A stretch of 64,000 nucleotides of DNA from Propionibacteriaceae bacterium (GCA_009782915.1 WRIC01000002.1:1-64000); one strand, 5' to 3'; positions 41,503 through 50,367 are shown, numbered from the stretch's first letter. The notes: a model not told the origin generated them from the sequence alone. Program-made: numbers and translations.

Positions 41503-43107
41503 ATGAACCCCACTACCAATCAATCAACATCAACAAGCAAAACAACAGGGACGACACCACACAAACCAACTGGCAAACGGTCCTCCCAACCAACGACCCC
41601 AGACAACCCCAAGATCATTGGTGTGACCGAGGTGGTTCTCCGGGATGCCCACCAGTCCCTGCTCGCCACACGGATGGCACTCGAAGATATGGTGGAGGCC
41701 TGCGAGAACATCGACAAAGCCGGTTTCTGGTCGGTCGAATGTTGGGGTGGTGCCACCTTCGATGCCTGTATCCGCTTCCTCAACGAGGACCCCTGGGAGC
41801 GCCTTCGTACCTTCAGGAAACTCATGCCCAACTCGCGTCTTCAGATGCTCCTGCGCGGACAAAACCTGCTCGGCTACCGCCACTATGAGGATATGGTGGT
41901 CGACAAGTTTGTTGAGAAATCAGCCGAAAATGGCATGGATGTTTTCAGGGTTTTCGACGCCCTCAATGATCCACGCAACCTGGAACGCGCCATGAAAGCG
42001 GTGATCAAAACCGGTAAACACGCCCAGGGAACAATCTGCTACACGATCTCCCCGGTGCACACCGTGGAGGGTTATCTCAAACTCGCCGGTCAGCTGCTCG
42101 ACATGGGCGCCCAGTCAATCGCCATCAAAGACATGGCCTCGATTCTCAACCCCCAACCAGCCCATGACATCATTCGCGCCATCAAGGAAACCTATGGCGA
42201 GGACACCCAGATCAATGTCCACTGCCATTCCACCACCGGGGTGACCATGGCCACCCTCTACACGGCGATCCAAGCGGGCGCCGATGTGGTGGATACCGCG
42301 ATCTCCTCGATGTCTCTTGGCCCTGGCCATAACCCCACGGGTTCGCTTTTCCACATGCTGGAGGGGACGGGATATCACGCCGATTTGGATATGGAACGCT
42401 TAGGTCACGTACGCGAGCATTTCGCGAAGGTACGCCTGAAGTATTCCGAATTCGAATCCCCAACCCTGGTCGAGTCAGCCATTTTCCGCTCCCAGATCCC
42501 CGGTGGAATGTTGTCCAACATGGAGTCCCAACTCAGACAACAAGGGGCTGCCGATAAGCGCGCCGAGGTGATGGCAGAGGTGCCGATTGTGAAAGCGGAC
42601 GCCGGCCATCCACCCCTGGTGACCCCGACATCTCAGATTGTGGGCACCCAGGCTGTCTTTAATGTGCTCTTTGGACGCTACAAGACGATGACAGCAGAAT
42701 TCGCGGATCTGGTCTTGGGTTACTACGGCCGTACCCATGGTGAAATCAACCCTGAGGTGGTCAAGATCGCTGAGGAACAAACCGGCAAACAACCTATTCA
42801 CGACCGTCCAGCCGACCACCTTCCACCTGAATGGGACGGATTAGTGGAAGAAACAAAGAAACTTGACGGCAACGATGGCAGCGATGAAGACGTGTTGACT
42901 TATGCCATGTTCCCGACGGTTGCCCCGCAATTCTTCACCGAAAGACCCCGCGGGCCGATCAATGTGGGCAAGACCCAGGCCCAAGTTGACGCAGAAGAAG
43001 AAGCCCGATTGTCGGGAGACCTAACACCTGTCGCCCCTATCACCTACAATGTGACCATGGGCGGGCGTACGCTCGCCGTCAAGGTCGAAAGGACCTCAGT
43101 ATTATGA
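41503..43107 (+). CDS. Methylmalonyl-CoA carboxyltransferase 5S subunit
   Basis: A 534-residue 5S subunit of transcarboxylase. It moves the carboxyl group from biotin on the 1.3S subunit to pyruvate, forming oxaloacetate, in the Wood-Werkman cycle. The metal site is visible: Asp48 in 'VLRDAHQS', Lys209 (the carboxylated lysine of 'AIKDMAS') and His240/His242 in 'INVHCHST', each 25 residues later than I recall for the Propionibacterium freudenreichii enzyme. The offset comes from a Ser/Thr/Pro-rich N-terminal tail of about 35 residues. The ribosome site GAAGG precedes ATG. The stop overlaps the start of the 12S gene (ATGA), so the operon is tightly coupled. Oxaloacetate decarboxylase alpha chains are the nearest alternative; context favours transcarboxylase. 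Confidence 0.93.
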   Translation: MNPTTNQSTSTSKTTGTTPHKPTGKRSSQPTTPDNPKIIGVTEVVLRDAHQSLLATRMALEDMVEACENIDKAGFWSVECWGGATFDACIRFLNEDPWERLRTFRKLMPNSRLQMLLRGQNLLGYRHYEDMVVDKFVEKSAENGMDVFRVFDALNDPRNLERAMKAVIKTGKHAQGTICYTISPVHTVEGYLKLAGQLLDMGAQSIAIKDMASILNPQPAHDIIRAIKETYGEDTQINVHCHSTTGVTMATLYTAIQAGADVVDTAISSMSLGPGHNPTGSLFHMLEGTGYHADLDMERLGHVREHFAKVRLKYSEFESPTLVESAIFRSQIPGGMLSNMESQLRQQGAADKRAEVMAEVPIVKADAGHPPLVTPTSQIVGTQAVFNVLFGRYKTMTAEFADLVLGYYGRTHGEINPEVVKIAEEQTGKQPIHDRPADHLPPEWDGLVEETKKLDGNDGSDEDVLTYAMFPTVAPQFFTERPRGPINVGKTQAQVDAEEEARLSGDLTPVAPITYNVTMGGRTLAVKVERTSVL

Positions 43108-44657
43108 CAGGTAAGAATATGTCCGAGCTCGTCGAGGAGCTCGCTGAAAAGCGCTCGACGATGGAAGCAGGTGGCGGTGAAGCGCGCCTGGATAAACAAC
43201 GTGCCGGTGGTAAGAAAACTGCCCGGGAACGCCTCGATCTGTTTCTCGATCAGGGGTCTTTCCAGGAGGTGGGGCTCTTCCGCAAAAACCGAACAGTGAC
43301 GTTTGGTATGGATAAGGCTGACCCTCCCGCCGATGGTGTGGTCACCGGAGCGGGTACGGTTCTTGGGCGCCCAGTGAATGTGGCTAGCCAGGACTTCACG
43401 GTCATGGGTGGTTCCGCTGGTGAGGTCCACTCGATGAAAGTGGTCTCGATGATGGAGGCCGCACTGACCAGCGGTAATCCTTTCGTGTTCATCAACGATT
43501 CGGGTGGCGCTCGCGTACAGGAGGGGATTGATTCCTTGTCTGGGTACGGTCAGGTCTTCTATGCGAATGTGAAGTTGTCGGGTGTGGTTCCCCAGATTTC
43601 GTTGATCTGTGGTCCGTGTGCTGGTGGCGCAGCGTACGCGCCGGCTTTGACTGACTTCATCATTCAGACCCGCAAAGCCAACATGTTTATCACTGGTCCT
43701 GGTGTGATCAAGCAGGTCACCGGTGAGGATGTCACCCAGGAGGAACTGGGTGGGCCGGATGCCCATATGGCCAAGTCGGGTGTGATCCACTTTGTCACCA
43801 ATGATGATGACGAGGCGATCCTGGTGGCACAGAAGCTGCTCAGCTTCCTTCCCCAGAACAATTCCGAGGATCCGCCGATCGTTGATCCAGACATGGATGT
43901 GTCACCCGATGAGTCGATCAGGGACATTGTTCCCTTGGAGGCAACAAAAGCCTATGACGTACGTGATGTGATCGCCAAGATTGTTGACCGTGGTGACTTC
44001 CTGGAGGTTCAAGCCCAGTATTCGATGAATATTGTGGTGGGTTTTGCCCGTGTGTGTGGTCGTACGGTCGGTATCGTCGCCAACCAGCCTTCTGTGATGG
44101 CGGGTGTGTTGGATATCGATGCCTCCGATAAGGCTTCACGGTTTATCCGCTTCTGCAACTCGTTTAATGTGCCGATCGTGACCCTGGTTGATGTTCCTGG
44201 CTTCCTGCCTGGTGTCGCCCAGGAGCATGGTGGAATCATTCGCCATGGTGCCAAGATGCTGTTTGCTTACTCTGCTGCGACCGTACCGCTGATCACTGTG
44301 GTCTTGCGTAAAGCCTATGGTGGCGCGTATCTAGCAATGGCTGCCCGCGACCTGGGCGCCGATGTGTGCTTCGCGTGGCCAACCGCTGAAATTGCAGTGA
44401 TGGGTGCCGAGGGTGCTGCGGCTGTGGTCTTCGCACGTGAGATCAAAGAAGCAGAGGACCCGGATGCAAAGAAGGCCGAGATGATCGAGTCCTATCGCGA
44501 GACCTTCTCGACACCTTTCATGGCGGCCTCCCGTGGACTCATTGATGACATCATTGATCCTGCTGACACCCGTCGCAAGGTGGCTTTCGCTCTCGAACAG
44601 CTTGCTGGCAAGCGCAAACAGCGTCCGCCGAAGAAGCATGGCGTCTTCCCGAGCTAG
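43104..44657 (+). CDS. mmdA: Methylmalonyl-CoA carboxyltransferase 12S subunit
   Basis: A 517-residue carboxyltransferase of the MmdA/PccB family. It takes the carboxyl group from (S)-methylmalonyl-CoA to biotin, releasing propionyl-CoA. Two crotonase-like halves are seen, with oxyanion-hole signatures 'NDSGGARVQEGIDSL' and 'GPCAGGAAYAPALTDF' in the first, and 'VDVPGFLPGVAQEHGGIIRHG' type loop (about residues 362-382) and 'RKAYGGAYLAMAARDLGAD' in the second. ATG 43104 overlaps the 5S stop; ATG 43119 (MSELVEEL) is an alternative start. It is the second gene of the operon 5S-12S-small subunit-1.3S. Confidence 0.94.
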   Translation: MTGKNMSELVEELAEKRSTMEAGGGEARLDKQRAGGKKTARERLDLFLDQGSFQEVGLFRKNRTVTFGMDKADPPADGVVTGAGTVLGRPVNVASQDFTVMGGSAGEVHSMKVVSMMEAALTSGNPFVFINDSGGARVQEGIDSLSGYGQVFYANVKLSGVVPQISLICGPCAGGAAYAPALTDFIIQTRKANMFITGPGVIKQVTGEDVTQEELGGPDAHMAKSGVIHFVTNDDDEAILVAQKLLSFLPQNNSEDPPIVDPDMDVSPDESIRDIVPLEATKAYDVRDVIAKIVDRGDFLEVQAQYSMNIVVGFARVCGRTVGIVANQPSVMAGVLDIDASDKASRFIRFCNSFNVPIVTLVDVPGFLPGVAQEHGGIIRHGAKMLFAYSAATVPLITVVLRKAYGGAYLAMAARDLGADVCFAWPTAEIAVMGAEGAAAVVFAREIKEAEDPDAKKAEMIESYRETFSTPFMAASRGLIDDIIDPADTRRKVAFALEQLAGKRKQRPPKKHGVFPS

Positions 44658-44667
44658 GAGTTTTACG

Positions 44668-44919
44668 ATGAGTAACGAAGTGAAGATCACGACAAACTCG
44701 AAGAAGGCACCCACGGCTAAGGCTGGTTCGACAGTGAAGTCGGTCAAGGTGCTCGGCGATGAGCCGGTGGAGGAGGAAATCCTTCACGCTATCGCTGGCG
44801 CAGTCGTTGACTATGTCAATCAAGGCAAGGAAGTGGTCCATCAGGTTCGCTTCGCGCCCAATCACATGTGGGTACGCGGTACCCGGATCGCCCAACTCAA
44901 CCATCTACCTCTGCGGTAA
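44668..44919 (+). CDS. Small acyl-CoA carboxylase epsilon-like protein
   Basis: An 83-residue protein encoded between the 12S and 1.3S genes. The start ATG 44668 has TAGGAG 8 nt upstream. It has a charged, Lys/Thr-rich N-terminus, then 'EEEILHAIAGAVVDYVNQGK', which is like the helical core of the small epsilon subunits that stabilise actinobacterial acyl-CoA carboxylases. 12 bp separate it from the 1.3S gene. A role in holding the transcarboxylase complex together is inferred from position and size. Confidence 0.7.
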   Translation: MSNEVKITTNSKKAPTAKAGSTVKSVKVLGDEPVEEEILHAIAGAVVDYVNQGKEVVHQVRFAPNHMWVRGTRIAQLNHLPLR

Positions 44920-44931
44920 TAGGAGAAGAAA

Positions 44932-45285
44932 ATGAAACTCAAAGTGACTGTCAACGATGTCCCCTACGAGGTAGCTGTCGAGACTGAGGAAAACTATCAG
45001 CAGTTGCCGATCATCAACATGGCGGAAATGGGGGTTGCCCCTCCACCACCAAAGGCACCCAAGGTCGAGAAGGGCACAGTGATCGAAGCTCCACTGAGTG
45101 GTTCTGTTCGCAGAATCCTGGTGGAGGTCGATGATGTGGTCGAAGCCGGTGATGTGGTTGCCCTGTTGGAAGCCATGAAAATGGAGACAGAGATCACTGC
45201 ACCTGTGGATGGAAAGATTGCTAAGGTCTATGTCGAGGCGGGTTCAAACCTCCAAGGCGGAGACCCCATGATCGAAATCCTCTAG
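44932..45285 (+). CDS. Transcarboxylase 1.3S biotin carrier subunit
   Basis: A 117-residue biotin carboxyl carrier protein. The biotinylation motif EAMKMET places biotin on Lys83. The N-terminal 'MKLKVTVNDVPYEVAVETEE' resembles the known 1.3S subunit, which uses this part to bind 12S and 5S. A short proline-rich hinge (PPPPKAPK) leads to the biotinyl domain (about 50-117). It carries CO2 between the two catalytic subunits. The holB start follows its stop with no gap. Confidence 0.95.
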   Translation: MKLKVTVNDVPYEVAVETEENYQQLPIINMAEMGVAPPPPKAPKVEKGTVIEAPLSGSVRRILVEVDDVVEAGDVVALLEAMKMETEITAPVDGKIAKVYVEAGSNLQGGDPMIEIL

Positions 45286-46419
45286 ATGACTGTTTGGGAC
45301 GCACTGGTGGGGCAACCACAAGCCCAGTCGGCTCTGCAACGAGCTGTCGCCAGTTCCACTCATTCCATGACCCATGCCTGGTTGTTCACTGGTCCGCCTG
45401 GGTCGGGAAGATCAGTGGCAGCGAGGGCTTTTGCTGCTGGGTTACAGTGCGATACACACGGCTGTGGGACCTGTCGCAGTTGCAGCACAGTCCTGGCAGG
45501 AACCCATGGTGATGTGACTGTTGTCCGTACCGAAAAATTGAGCATCGGGGTTGAGGCGATCCGTGAATTCGTACGCAAAGCCGCGATGATTCCTTCACTG
45601 GGGAAATGGCAGGTCATCATCGTGGAGGATGCCGATCGGATCACCGATCAGGGGGCCAACGCCCTGCTCAAAGGAATCGAGGAACCCTCCCCGCGTACCG
45701 TATGGATGTTGTGTACGCCAACAGCCAATGATGTCCTGGCCACCATCAGATCAAGGTGTCGACAAGTCAGCCTCGTCACGCCCAGCCTTGCCGCCATCAC
45801 CACCCTGCTCGAATCGGAGGGGATCACCACCAAGAAAGCGAGTTTTGCTGCCCAAGTTTGCCACGGACACATTGGTCGAGCACGAGCCCTCGCGACAGAC
45901 ACCACCGTCGCTGCCCGTCGGAAAGAAATCCTGGCTATTCCCTCGCGCCTCGGCAACATTGGCGCCTGTCTCGAAGCTGCCTCCTGGGTGGTGTCAACAG
46001 CCCAAGAGGAGGCCAGTGCTGCCACCAAGGAGCTCGATGCCACCGAGACAGAGCAGCTGCGGGCCGCCTTGGGGATACAGGCAGGAAAATCTATTCCACG
46101 TGGGGCAGCAGGACCACTCAAAGACCTCGAAGAGCAGCAGGGGCTTCGAGCTAAAAGGTTTGTTCGTGACCGGTTGGATTCGGTTCTTGTGGAGTTCACC
46201 GGCTATTACCGTGATGTTCTCATGATCCAAACAGGCAACGAAACCAAAGTAGTGAACACTGATATTCGCCCGGCTTTGACCAAAACAGCCGACACCTCTA
46301 CTGCGGAATCCTCTATTCACCACATCGATGCTATCGGCGAATGTCGCCAAGCCTTGAGAGGAAATGTTCTGCCTCAACTCGCTGTTGAAGCAATGCTGGT
46401 GAGCCTGGGTTCACTGTAA
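45286..46419 (+). CDS. holB: DNA polymerase III subunit delta'
   Basis: A 377-residue clamp-loader subunit. The AAA+ N-terminal part has a P-loop GPPGSGRS in which the usual Lys is Arg, as expected for delta', which does not hydrolyse ATP. Zinc-binding cysteines follow ('CDTHGCGTCRSC'). 'VIIVEDADRITDQGANALLK' and 'IEEPSPRTVWMLCT' are typical for the DnaX/HolB family. It joins the clamp-loading complex at the replication fork. The gene starts directly after the transcarboxylase operon, probably read through, though the functions are unrelated. Confidence 0.93.
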   Translation: MTVWDALVGQPQAQSALQRAVASSTHSMTHAWLFTGPPGSGRSVAARAFAAGLQCDTHGCGTCRSCSTVLAGTHGDVTVVRTEKLSIGVEAIREFVRKAAMIPSLGKWQVIIVEDADRITDQGANALLKGIEEPSPRTVWMLCTPTANDVLATIRSRCRQVSLVTPSLAAITTLLESEGITTKKASFAAQVCHGHIGRARALATDTTVAARRKEILAIPSRLGNIGACLEAASWVVSTAQEEASAATKELDATETEQLRAALGIQAGKSIPRGAAGPLKDLEEQQGLRAKRFVRDRLDSVLVEFTGYYRDVLMIQTGNETKVVNTDIRPALTKTADTSTAESSIHHIDAIGECRQALRGNVLPQLAVEAMLVSLGSL

Positions 46420-46506
46420 TTCGGGCGTGTCGCCCGGATCCATACCCGCTCACGTGACACGATGGAGGATGGGAGAAGCTTATTTCCACAAGGATGAAGG
46501 ATGACC

Positions 46507-47751
46507 ATGAGTGAGGATATGCTGGGCAACTGGCCCAACCGTCGCGATCAGGATTATCGCAGTGATGAGATACCTGACTTTGATGAGGATCGAGCAGGTG
46601 AGCCACCGACGCAACCGTACGCCGATCCTCTCCAGGCTACGCGCCCACGGTGGTTGACTGCTGCTGAGGTGGCTGGTGCCCCCGCAGATGTGGACCCGAC
46701 CCCTCCTGATGTCGACCCCATCGCTTCTGGTGTGGACCCGATTGGTGCGTACCAACCGCTCGGTGACCACTACCTTGCTGCCCACATGCCACCAGTTGAT
46801 GAACAACCCACAGCGGACGCCATGGATCTTCCCGCCACCGAGCCACTGATTCCCCCAGTTGCGCAGCCCCCGATGCCACCAACTGCGCAACCACTGGTGC
46901 CTCCCGCCCCGGAACCACCGATGAGCCCACCGGTTCCCCCACTCCCACCGATGGGCGCTCCCATCACTGGAGCAGATGGGTCCCCACTTCCCCCACCGGT
47001 GATCGGTGAGGGGGCGCCCCAGGTTCCCGTAGCCCCACCGAGTCCACCCATGGCGTACCCCGAAGGTGTGGTTGATCTCACCGGGGACAATGCCATGCCT
47101 GCGATGTGGGATCAACCGGTCGTACCTTCACCTGTTGTTCAAGAACCCACGGTGGACAGTTATGAGTCTTCCTTTGAGACATCTTCGGCAGTGATCATTG
47201 ACGAGGAAGAGGAAAGGCGACGTTCGCGTGCACGGGCACTGGGGGAGGTGGACCGTGGTGCCGATGTGGTGATCGCGCCCGTGGCTTATGAGCCGCCCAC
47301 TATGTATCAGCCTTGGCCGAGTTTTGTGCTGATTCTCCTGCGTTTCCTTGTTGCAGCTATTTTGGCTATCCATGCCACCCAGCAGGTTCTCAATCTGGCC
47401 GGGACCACAGCCTTGTGGGAAAACTCACTGCTTCCTGGTGGTGAAGTATGGACGATCACCATGATCATTGTGCAATATCTTGCCGCTGTGTTGCTGGTCC
47501 TTGGCTTAGGAGTACGCGGTGTGGGGATCGGGATCATGGTGGCCTTCATCATTGTTTTGTGCTTCCTCCAGTGGGGCGCTGAACCATTTTTTGTCGACAA
47601 AGTGTCGGGATTCCGTGGCGAGGTTGAGGTGTTCCTGGTGATGGCAGGCCTGATGTTTGTTGGCCTGGGTGGTGGATCAATCGGAGTGGATGGGGCGATC
47701 CATCGCGCACGGTTGGAACGCAAGAATACGACCATTTCTCAGGAAGTCTGA
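46507..47751 (+). CDS. DoxX family membrane protein with long proline-rich N-terminus
   Basis: A 414-residue protein from ATG 46507 (MSEDMLGNW). An earlier ATG at 46501 touches the ribosome site GAAGG, so the second is preferred. Residues 1-265 are disordered and rich in Pro and acidic residues (PPMPPTAQPLVPPAPEPP type). Residues about 277-400 form the DoxX-type four-helix domain: 'VLILLRFLVAAILAIHATQQ', 'IIVQYLAAVLLVLGLGVRG', 'GFRGEVEVFLVMAGLMFVGL'. DoxX proteins are thought to act in redox or respiratory maintenance at the membrane; the exact job is unknown. Its 3' end overlaps the convergent DedA gene by 13 bp. Confidence 0.8.
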   Translation: MSEDMLGNWPNRRDQDYRSDEIPDFDEDRAGEPPTQPYADPLQATRPRWLTAAEVAGAPADVDPTPPDVDPIASGVDPIGAYQPLGDHYLAAHMPPVDEQPTADAMDLPATEPLIPPVAQPPMPPTAQPLVPPAPEPPMSPPVPPLPPMGAPITGADGSPLPPPVIGEGAPQVPVAPPSPPMAYPEGVVDLTGDNAMPAMWDQPVVPSPVVQEPTVDSYESSFETSSAVIIDEEEERRRSRARALGEVDRGADVVIAPVAYEPPTMYQPWPSFVLILLRFLVAAILAIHATQQVLNLAGTTALWENSLLPGGEVWTITMIIVQYLAAVLLVLGLGVRGVGIGIMVAFIIVLCFLQWGAEPFFVDKVSGFRGEVEVFLVMAGLMFVGLGGGSIGVDGAIHRARLERKNTTISQEV

Positions 47752-48404
47752 CGCCTTCTAGCTTTCATGGCTTCCCACGCCATCGGCATCATGGAGATGA
47801 GCACGATGATGATACAGGCGAGTTCGAAGTTGTTCTTGATGAAGGGAACCCCTCCCAGGAAGAAACCGGCTGTGGTGATGAGAATCACCCACAGCACACC
47901 ACCAATGGCGGTGTAGGCGATGAAGGTGCGGAAACTCATTTTGGCCATGCCAGCAATGAGGGTGACAAACGTACGTACCAGAGGGACGAAGCGGGCCAGG
48001 ATGAGTGCGCGCGCGCCGTACTTCTCGAAAAACTCATGGGTTTTGTCGATGTACTTCGGGTTGAATACTTTCCCCCAAAACCCGGTTCGTTCTTTGAACA
48101 GCGGTGGACCGATGAGACGACCCACCCAATAGCCGGTGAGGTTTCCACCCACGGCAGCAAGAATGAGTACGACGAAGAGTGTCAGGAAGGTGGAGGCGGT
48201 TCCCCCGAAAGCGATCGTCCCCATCGCGGTGAACATCCCCACCGCGAACAGCAGGGAGTCCCCTGGCAGAACCGGGAAGATCGCACACTCGATAAAAATG
48301 ATGAGTGCCACCCCCCACAGCGCCCAGTTTCCCAGCGCAGTAATAATGTATTCAGGATCAAGCCAGGTAGGAAGCAGCAACGGGGTCATCAGCAAAGCAA
48401 GCAC
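47739..48404 (-). CDS. DedA family membrane protein
   Basis: A 221-residue DedA/SNARE-associated family protein. Typical features: 'FIECAIFPVLPGDSLLFAVG', 'GNLTGYWVGRLIGPPLF', 'FFEKYGARALILARFVPLVR' followed by 'TFVTLIAGMAKMSFRTFIAY' with the conserved F-x3-R-x-P and G-x3-M patterns. Members help recycle undecaprenyl phosphate or flip other lipids and support envelope integrity. A family B/A composite repeat lies just upstream. Confidence 0.92.
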   Translation of the reverse strand: MLALLMTPLLLPTWLDPEYIITALGNWALWGVALIIFIECAIFPVLPGDSLLFAVGMFTAMGTIAFGGTASTFLTLFVVLILAAVGGNLTGYWVGRLIGPPLFKERTGFWGKVFNPKYIDKTHEFFEKYGARALILARFVPLVRTFVTLIAGMAKMSFRTFIAYTAIGGVLWVILITTAGFFLGGVPFIKNNFELACIIIVLISMMPMAWEAMKARRRQTS

Positions 48405-48434
48405 CCGCCAACTTTACCCCACAACCGTCAACTA

Positions 48435-48555
48435 GGGGACGGGGCGTTTGTCACGGGACGCATTGACCACCGGTGGTCCGGTCATTCCGTGCGTAGTCGC
48501 GGAATCCAGACTCCACAGTCGAGTCTGTGGGGAATGTGACAAACGCCCCGTCCCC
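48435..48555. repeat. Nested composite: family A half inside family B arms
   Basis: GGGGACGGGGCGTTTGTCAC (48435-48454) and its exact complement (48536-48555) enclose a family A left half (GTCATTCCGTGCGTAGTCGC, core CCAGACTCCACAGTCGAGTC) at 48481-48530. Confidence 0.92.
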
Positions 48556-48586
48556 TTTTGTTCAGGGATACGGGGAAGGGGGGTTC

Positions 48587-48615
48587 TTGACTTTGGCTGT
48601 GGGGTCAAGTATCGT
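48587..48615 (+). promoter_or_regulatory. Promoter of the fab operon
   Basis: TTGACT (48587-48592), exactly 17 bp, then TATCGT (48610-48615). This is the best sigma-A-type promoter seen ahead of the MarR/fab genes. Confidence 0.65.
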
Positions 48616-48624
48616 CTTCTTTAG

Positions 48625-48645
48625 ATAGTTAGACAAACTAACTAT
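48625..48645. promoter_or_regulatory. Palindromic operator, probably bound by the MarR/FabT-like regulator
   Basis: ATAGTTAG-ACAAA-CTAACTAT is a perfect 8-bp inverted repeat 10 bp after the -10 box and over the expected transcription start. MarR/FabT proteins bind palindromes of this size, so the site would give autoregulation of the fab operon. Symmetry and position are seen; binding is inferred. Confidence 0.6.
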
Positions 48646-48679
48646 AGAAGCAAGTGAGTGATACACGGAGGTGAACCTA

Positions 48680-49162
48680 GTGACAACGGCGGTAGTAGTG
48701 GAAGCTGACTTTGAAACCCAGCTCAATGATCTGCTGGTGGACACCTTTTCGACGATCTTGAAGTATGAGGCAGCTGCGCTCACCTCCTTTATGGGGATGT
48801 CGCTGACGATCGGTGAGGCGCACATGATTGACGCCATTGCCCGCTTGGGGGAGAAAGCAAAAGCCACCGTCTCTCAGATCGCCGCCTACACCCAGGTTGC
48901 CGTACCCACCGCCACTATTGCCATCAAGAAGATGGAACAGAAAGGGTACGTCACGAAGGTGCCCTCAGATAGTGATGGGCGCAGTGTGTGGATTCAACTC
49001 ACCGACCAAGGCAAGGTCATTGATCGGGCTCACACGATCTTCCATCAAAAGATGGTACGCGATGTGTCGAGCCAGTTTGCCCCCGAAGAGCGTGGCGTAC
49101 TGCTGAGGGCGATCAACCAACTCAACCAGTTCTTTGCCCGCGAAACAAAGGCCTCAGCGTGA
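48680..49162 (+). CDS. MarR family regulator, FabT-like
   Basis: A 160-residue MarR protein with a winged helix-turn-helix ('ATVSQIAAYTQVAVPTATIA', 'IKKMEQKGYVTKVPSDSDGR', 'SVWIQLTDQGKVI'). GTG 48680 is chosen because GGAGG lies 8 nt upstream; another GTG nine bases earlier overlaps that site. It is the first gene of the fab operon and overlaps fabH by 4 bp, exactly the place of FabT in lactobacilli and streptococci. FabT uses acyl-ACP as a cue to repress fatty-acid genes; the same is likely here. Confidence 0.88.
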   Translation: MTTAVVVEADFETQLNDLLVDTFSTILKYEAAALTSFMGMSLTIGEAHMIDAIARLGEKAKATVSQIAAYTQVAVPTATIAIKKMEQKGYVTKVPSDSDGRSVWIQLTDQGKVIDRAHTIFHQKMVRDVSSQFAPEERGVLLRAINQLNQFFARETKASA

Positions 49163-50133
49163 CCCTATCTATAGCAGGGACAGGTTTGAGCCTGCCCAGC
49201 CGACGAGTGTCCAATGATGAGCTCGCCCAGATCACCGGGATTGAGACCACCGATGAGTGGATTCAAACGATGACCGGGATTTCGAGTCGATACATGATCA
49301 CCACAGAAACGCTGGTGGAGCTCGCTGAGAAAGCAGCCGTCGACGCGCTCGCAGACGCTCAGATCGACCCCAGTGACGTTGACTACATCATCGCCGCCAC
49401 CATGGGATGTGAAACGTCCACCCCCTCCCTGGCTTGCCATATCGCCGAGCACATTGGTGTTCAGTGCCCTGCGGTGGATCTCAATGCAGCTTGTGTGGGT
49501 TTCCTCTACGCCCTCGACTATGCCGCTGGGCTGATCCAGCGCGGACGGGCCAGTACGATTCTCATCATTACCGGTGAACGAATGTCCGCCCACATTGATT
49601 GGACAGATCGGCGTACCTGTATTTTGTTCGGTGATGGTGCTGCTGGGGTGGTGGCCACCGCGGGAAGCGGTTTGACGTACCTCAATCTCCAAACCCGACC
49701 CGACACCGAGGTGATTTACCAATATCGTCGCATGTGCGGAAACAGCCCCCTGGCAACCCCCGACGAGGAAACCCCCATGCACTTGGAGGGTCAGAAGGTT
49801 TTCAAGTACGCGGTGTCGCTGATGGAGCAAGAGATCACCACCGCACTAGAGACACTAAACCTCCAAGCCGAGGACATCGACCACTATCTCATCCATCAGG
49901 CGAATCGTCGCATCATCGATTTCGCTATTGAACGCCTGGGGTTGAGCCCCGAGAAGTTCCCGATGAATATCGACCAGTACGGGAATATGTCGGCGGTCTC
50001 CATTCCCGCTCTGCTCCACGAGATGCGACAAAACAACACAATCCAGCCGGGGGACACACTTCTTTTGTGTGCGTTCGGTGCAGGAATGACCTGCGGTAGT
50101 TCGGTGATCCGGTGGGAAACACCCACCAGATGA
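49159..50133 (+). CDS. fabH: 3-oxoacyl-ACP synthase III
   Basis: A 324-residue KAS III that starts fatty-acid synthesis by joining acyl-CoA to malonyl-ACP. The catalytic triad is visible: Cys112 in 'LNAACVGFLYAL', His246 in 'YLIHQANRRI' and Asn276 in 'YGNMSAVSIP'. The usual 'YGNTSAAS' is YGNMSAVS here, a mild change next to the active Asn. The GTG start overlaps the regulator's stop. acpP follows 21 bp later. Confidence 0.95.
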   Translation: MTLSIAGTGLSLPSRRVSNDELAQITGIETTDEWIQTMTGISSRYMITTETLVELAEKAAVDALADAQIDPSDVDYIIAATMGCETSTPSLACHIAEHIGVQCPAVDLNAACVGFLYALDYAAGLIQRGRASTILIITGERMSAHIDWTDRRTCILFGDGAAGVVATAGSGLTYLNLQTRPDTEVIYQYRRMCGNSPLATPDEETPMHLEGQKVFKYAVSLMEQEITTALETLNLQAEDIDHYLIHQANRRIIDFAIERLGLSPEKFPMNIDQYGNMSAVSIPALLHEMRQNNTIQPGDTLLLCAFGAGMTCGSSVIRWETPTR

Positions 50134-50154
50134 CCCCAAAACAAAGGAAAGAAA

Positions 50155-50367
50155 ATGCTGGAAACAATTGAAACAGTGATCAAGGAATACATGAATAAGG
50201 ACGACCTCACGATCACAGCCGAGACGACATTCGCCTCACTGGATCTCGATTCCCTCGAATCGGTGGAACTCGTGATGAAGATCGAAGAAGAACTCGGCAC
50301 CACCATCGACATGAATGGTGAAGTCAACTCGATTGGTGACGTGCTCGCTCTGGCTGGCGCCAACTAG
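50155..50367 (+). CDS. acpP: Acyl carrier protein
   Basis: A 70-residue ACP. The phosphopantetheine-bearing serine is Ser33 in 'LDLDSLESVELV'. The acidic helix II (ESVELVMKIEEELG) is standard. The protein is a little shorter than the usual 76-80 residues. AAAGGAAAG precedes the ATG. It carries the growing acyl chain and is probably charged by the transferase at 54924. Confidence 0.95.
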   Translation: MLETIETVIKEYMNKDDLTITAETTFASLDLDSLESVELVMKIEEELGTTIDMNGEVNSIGDVLALAGAN

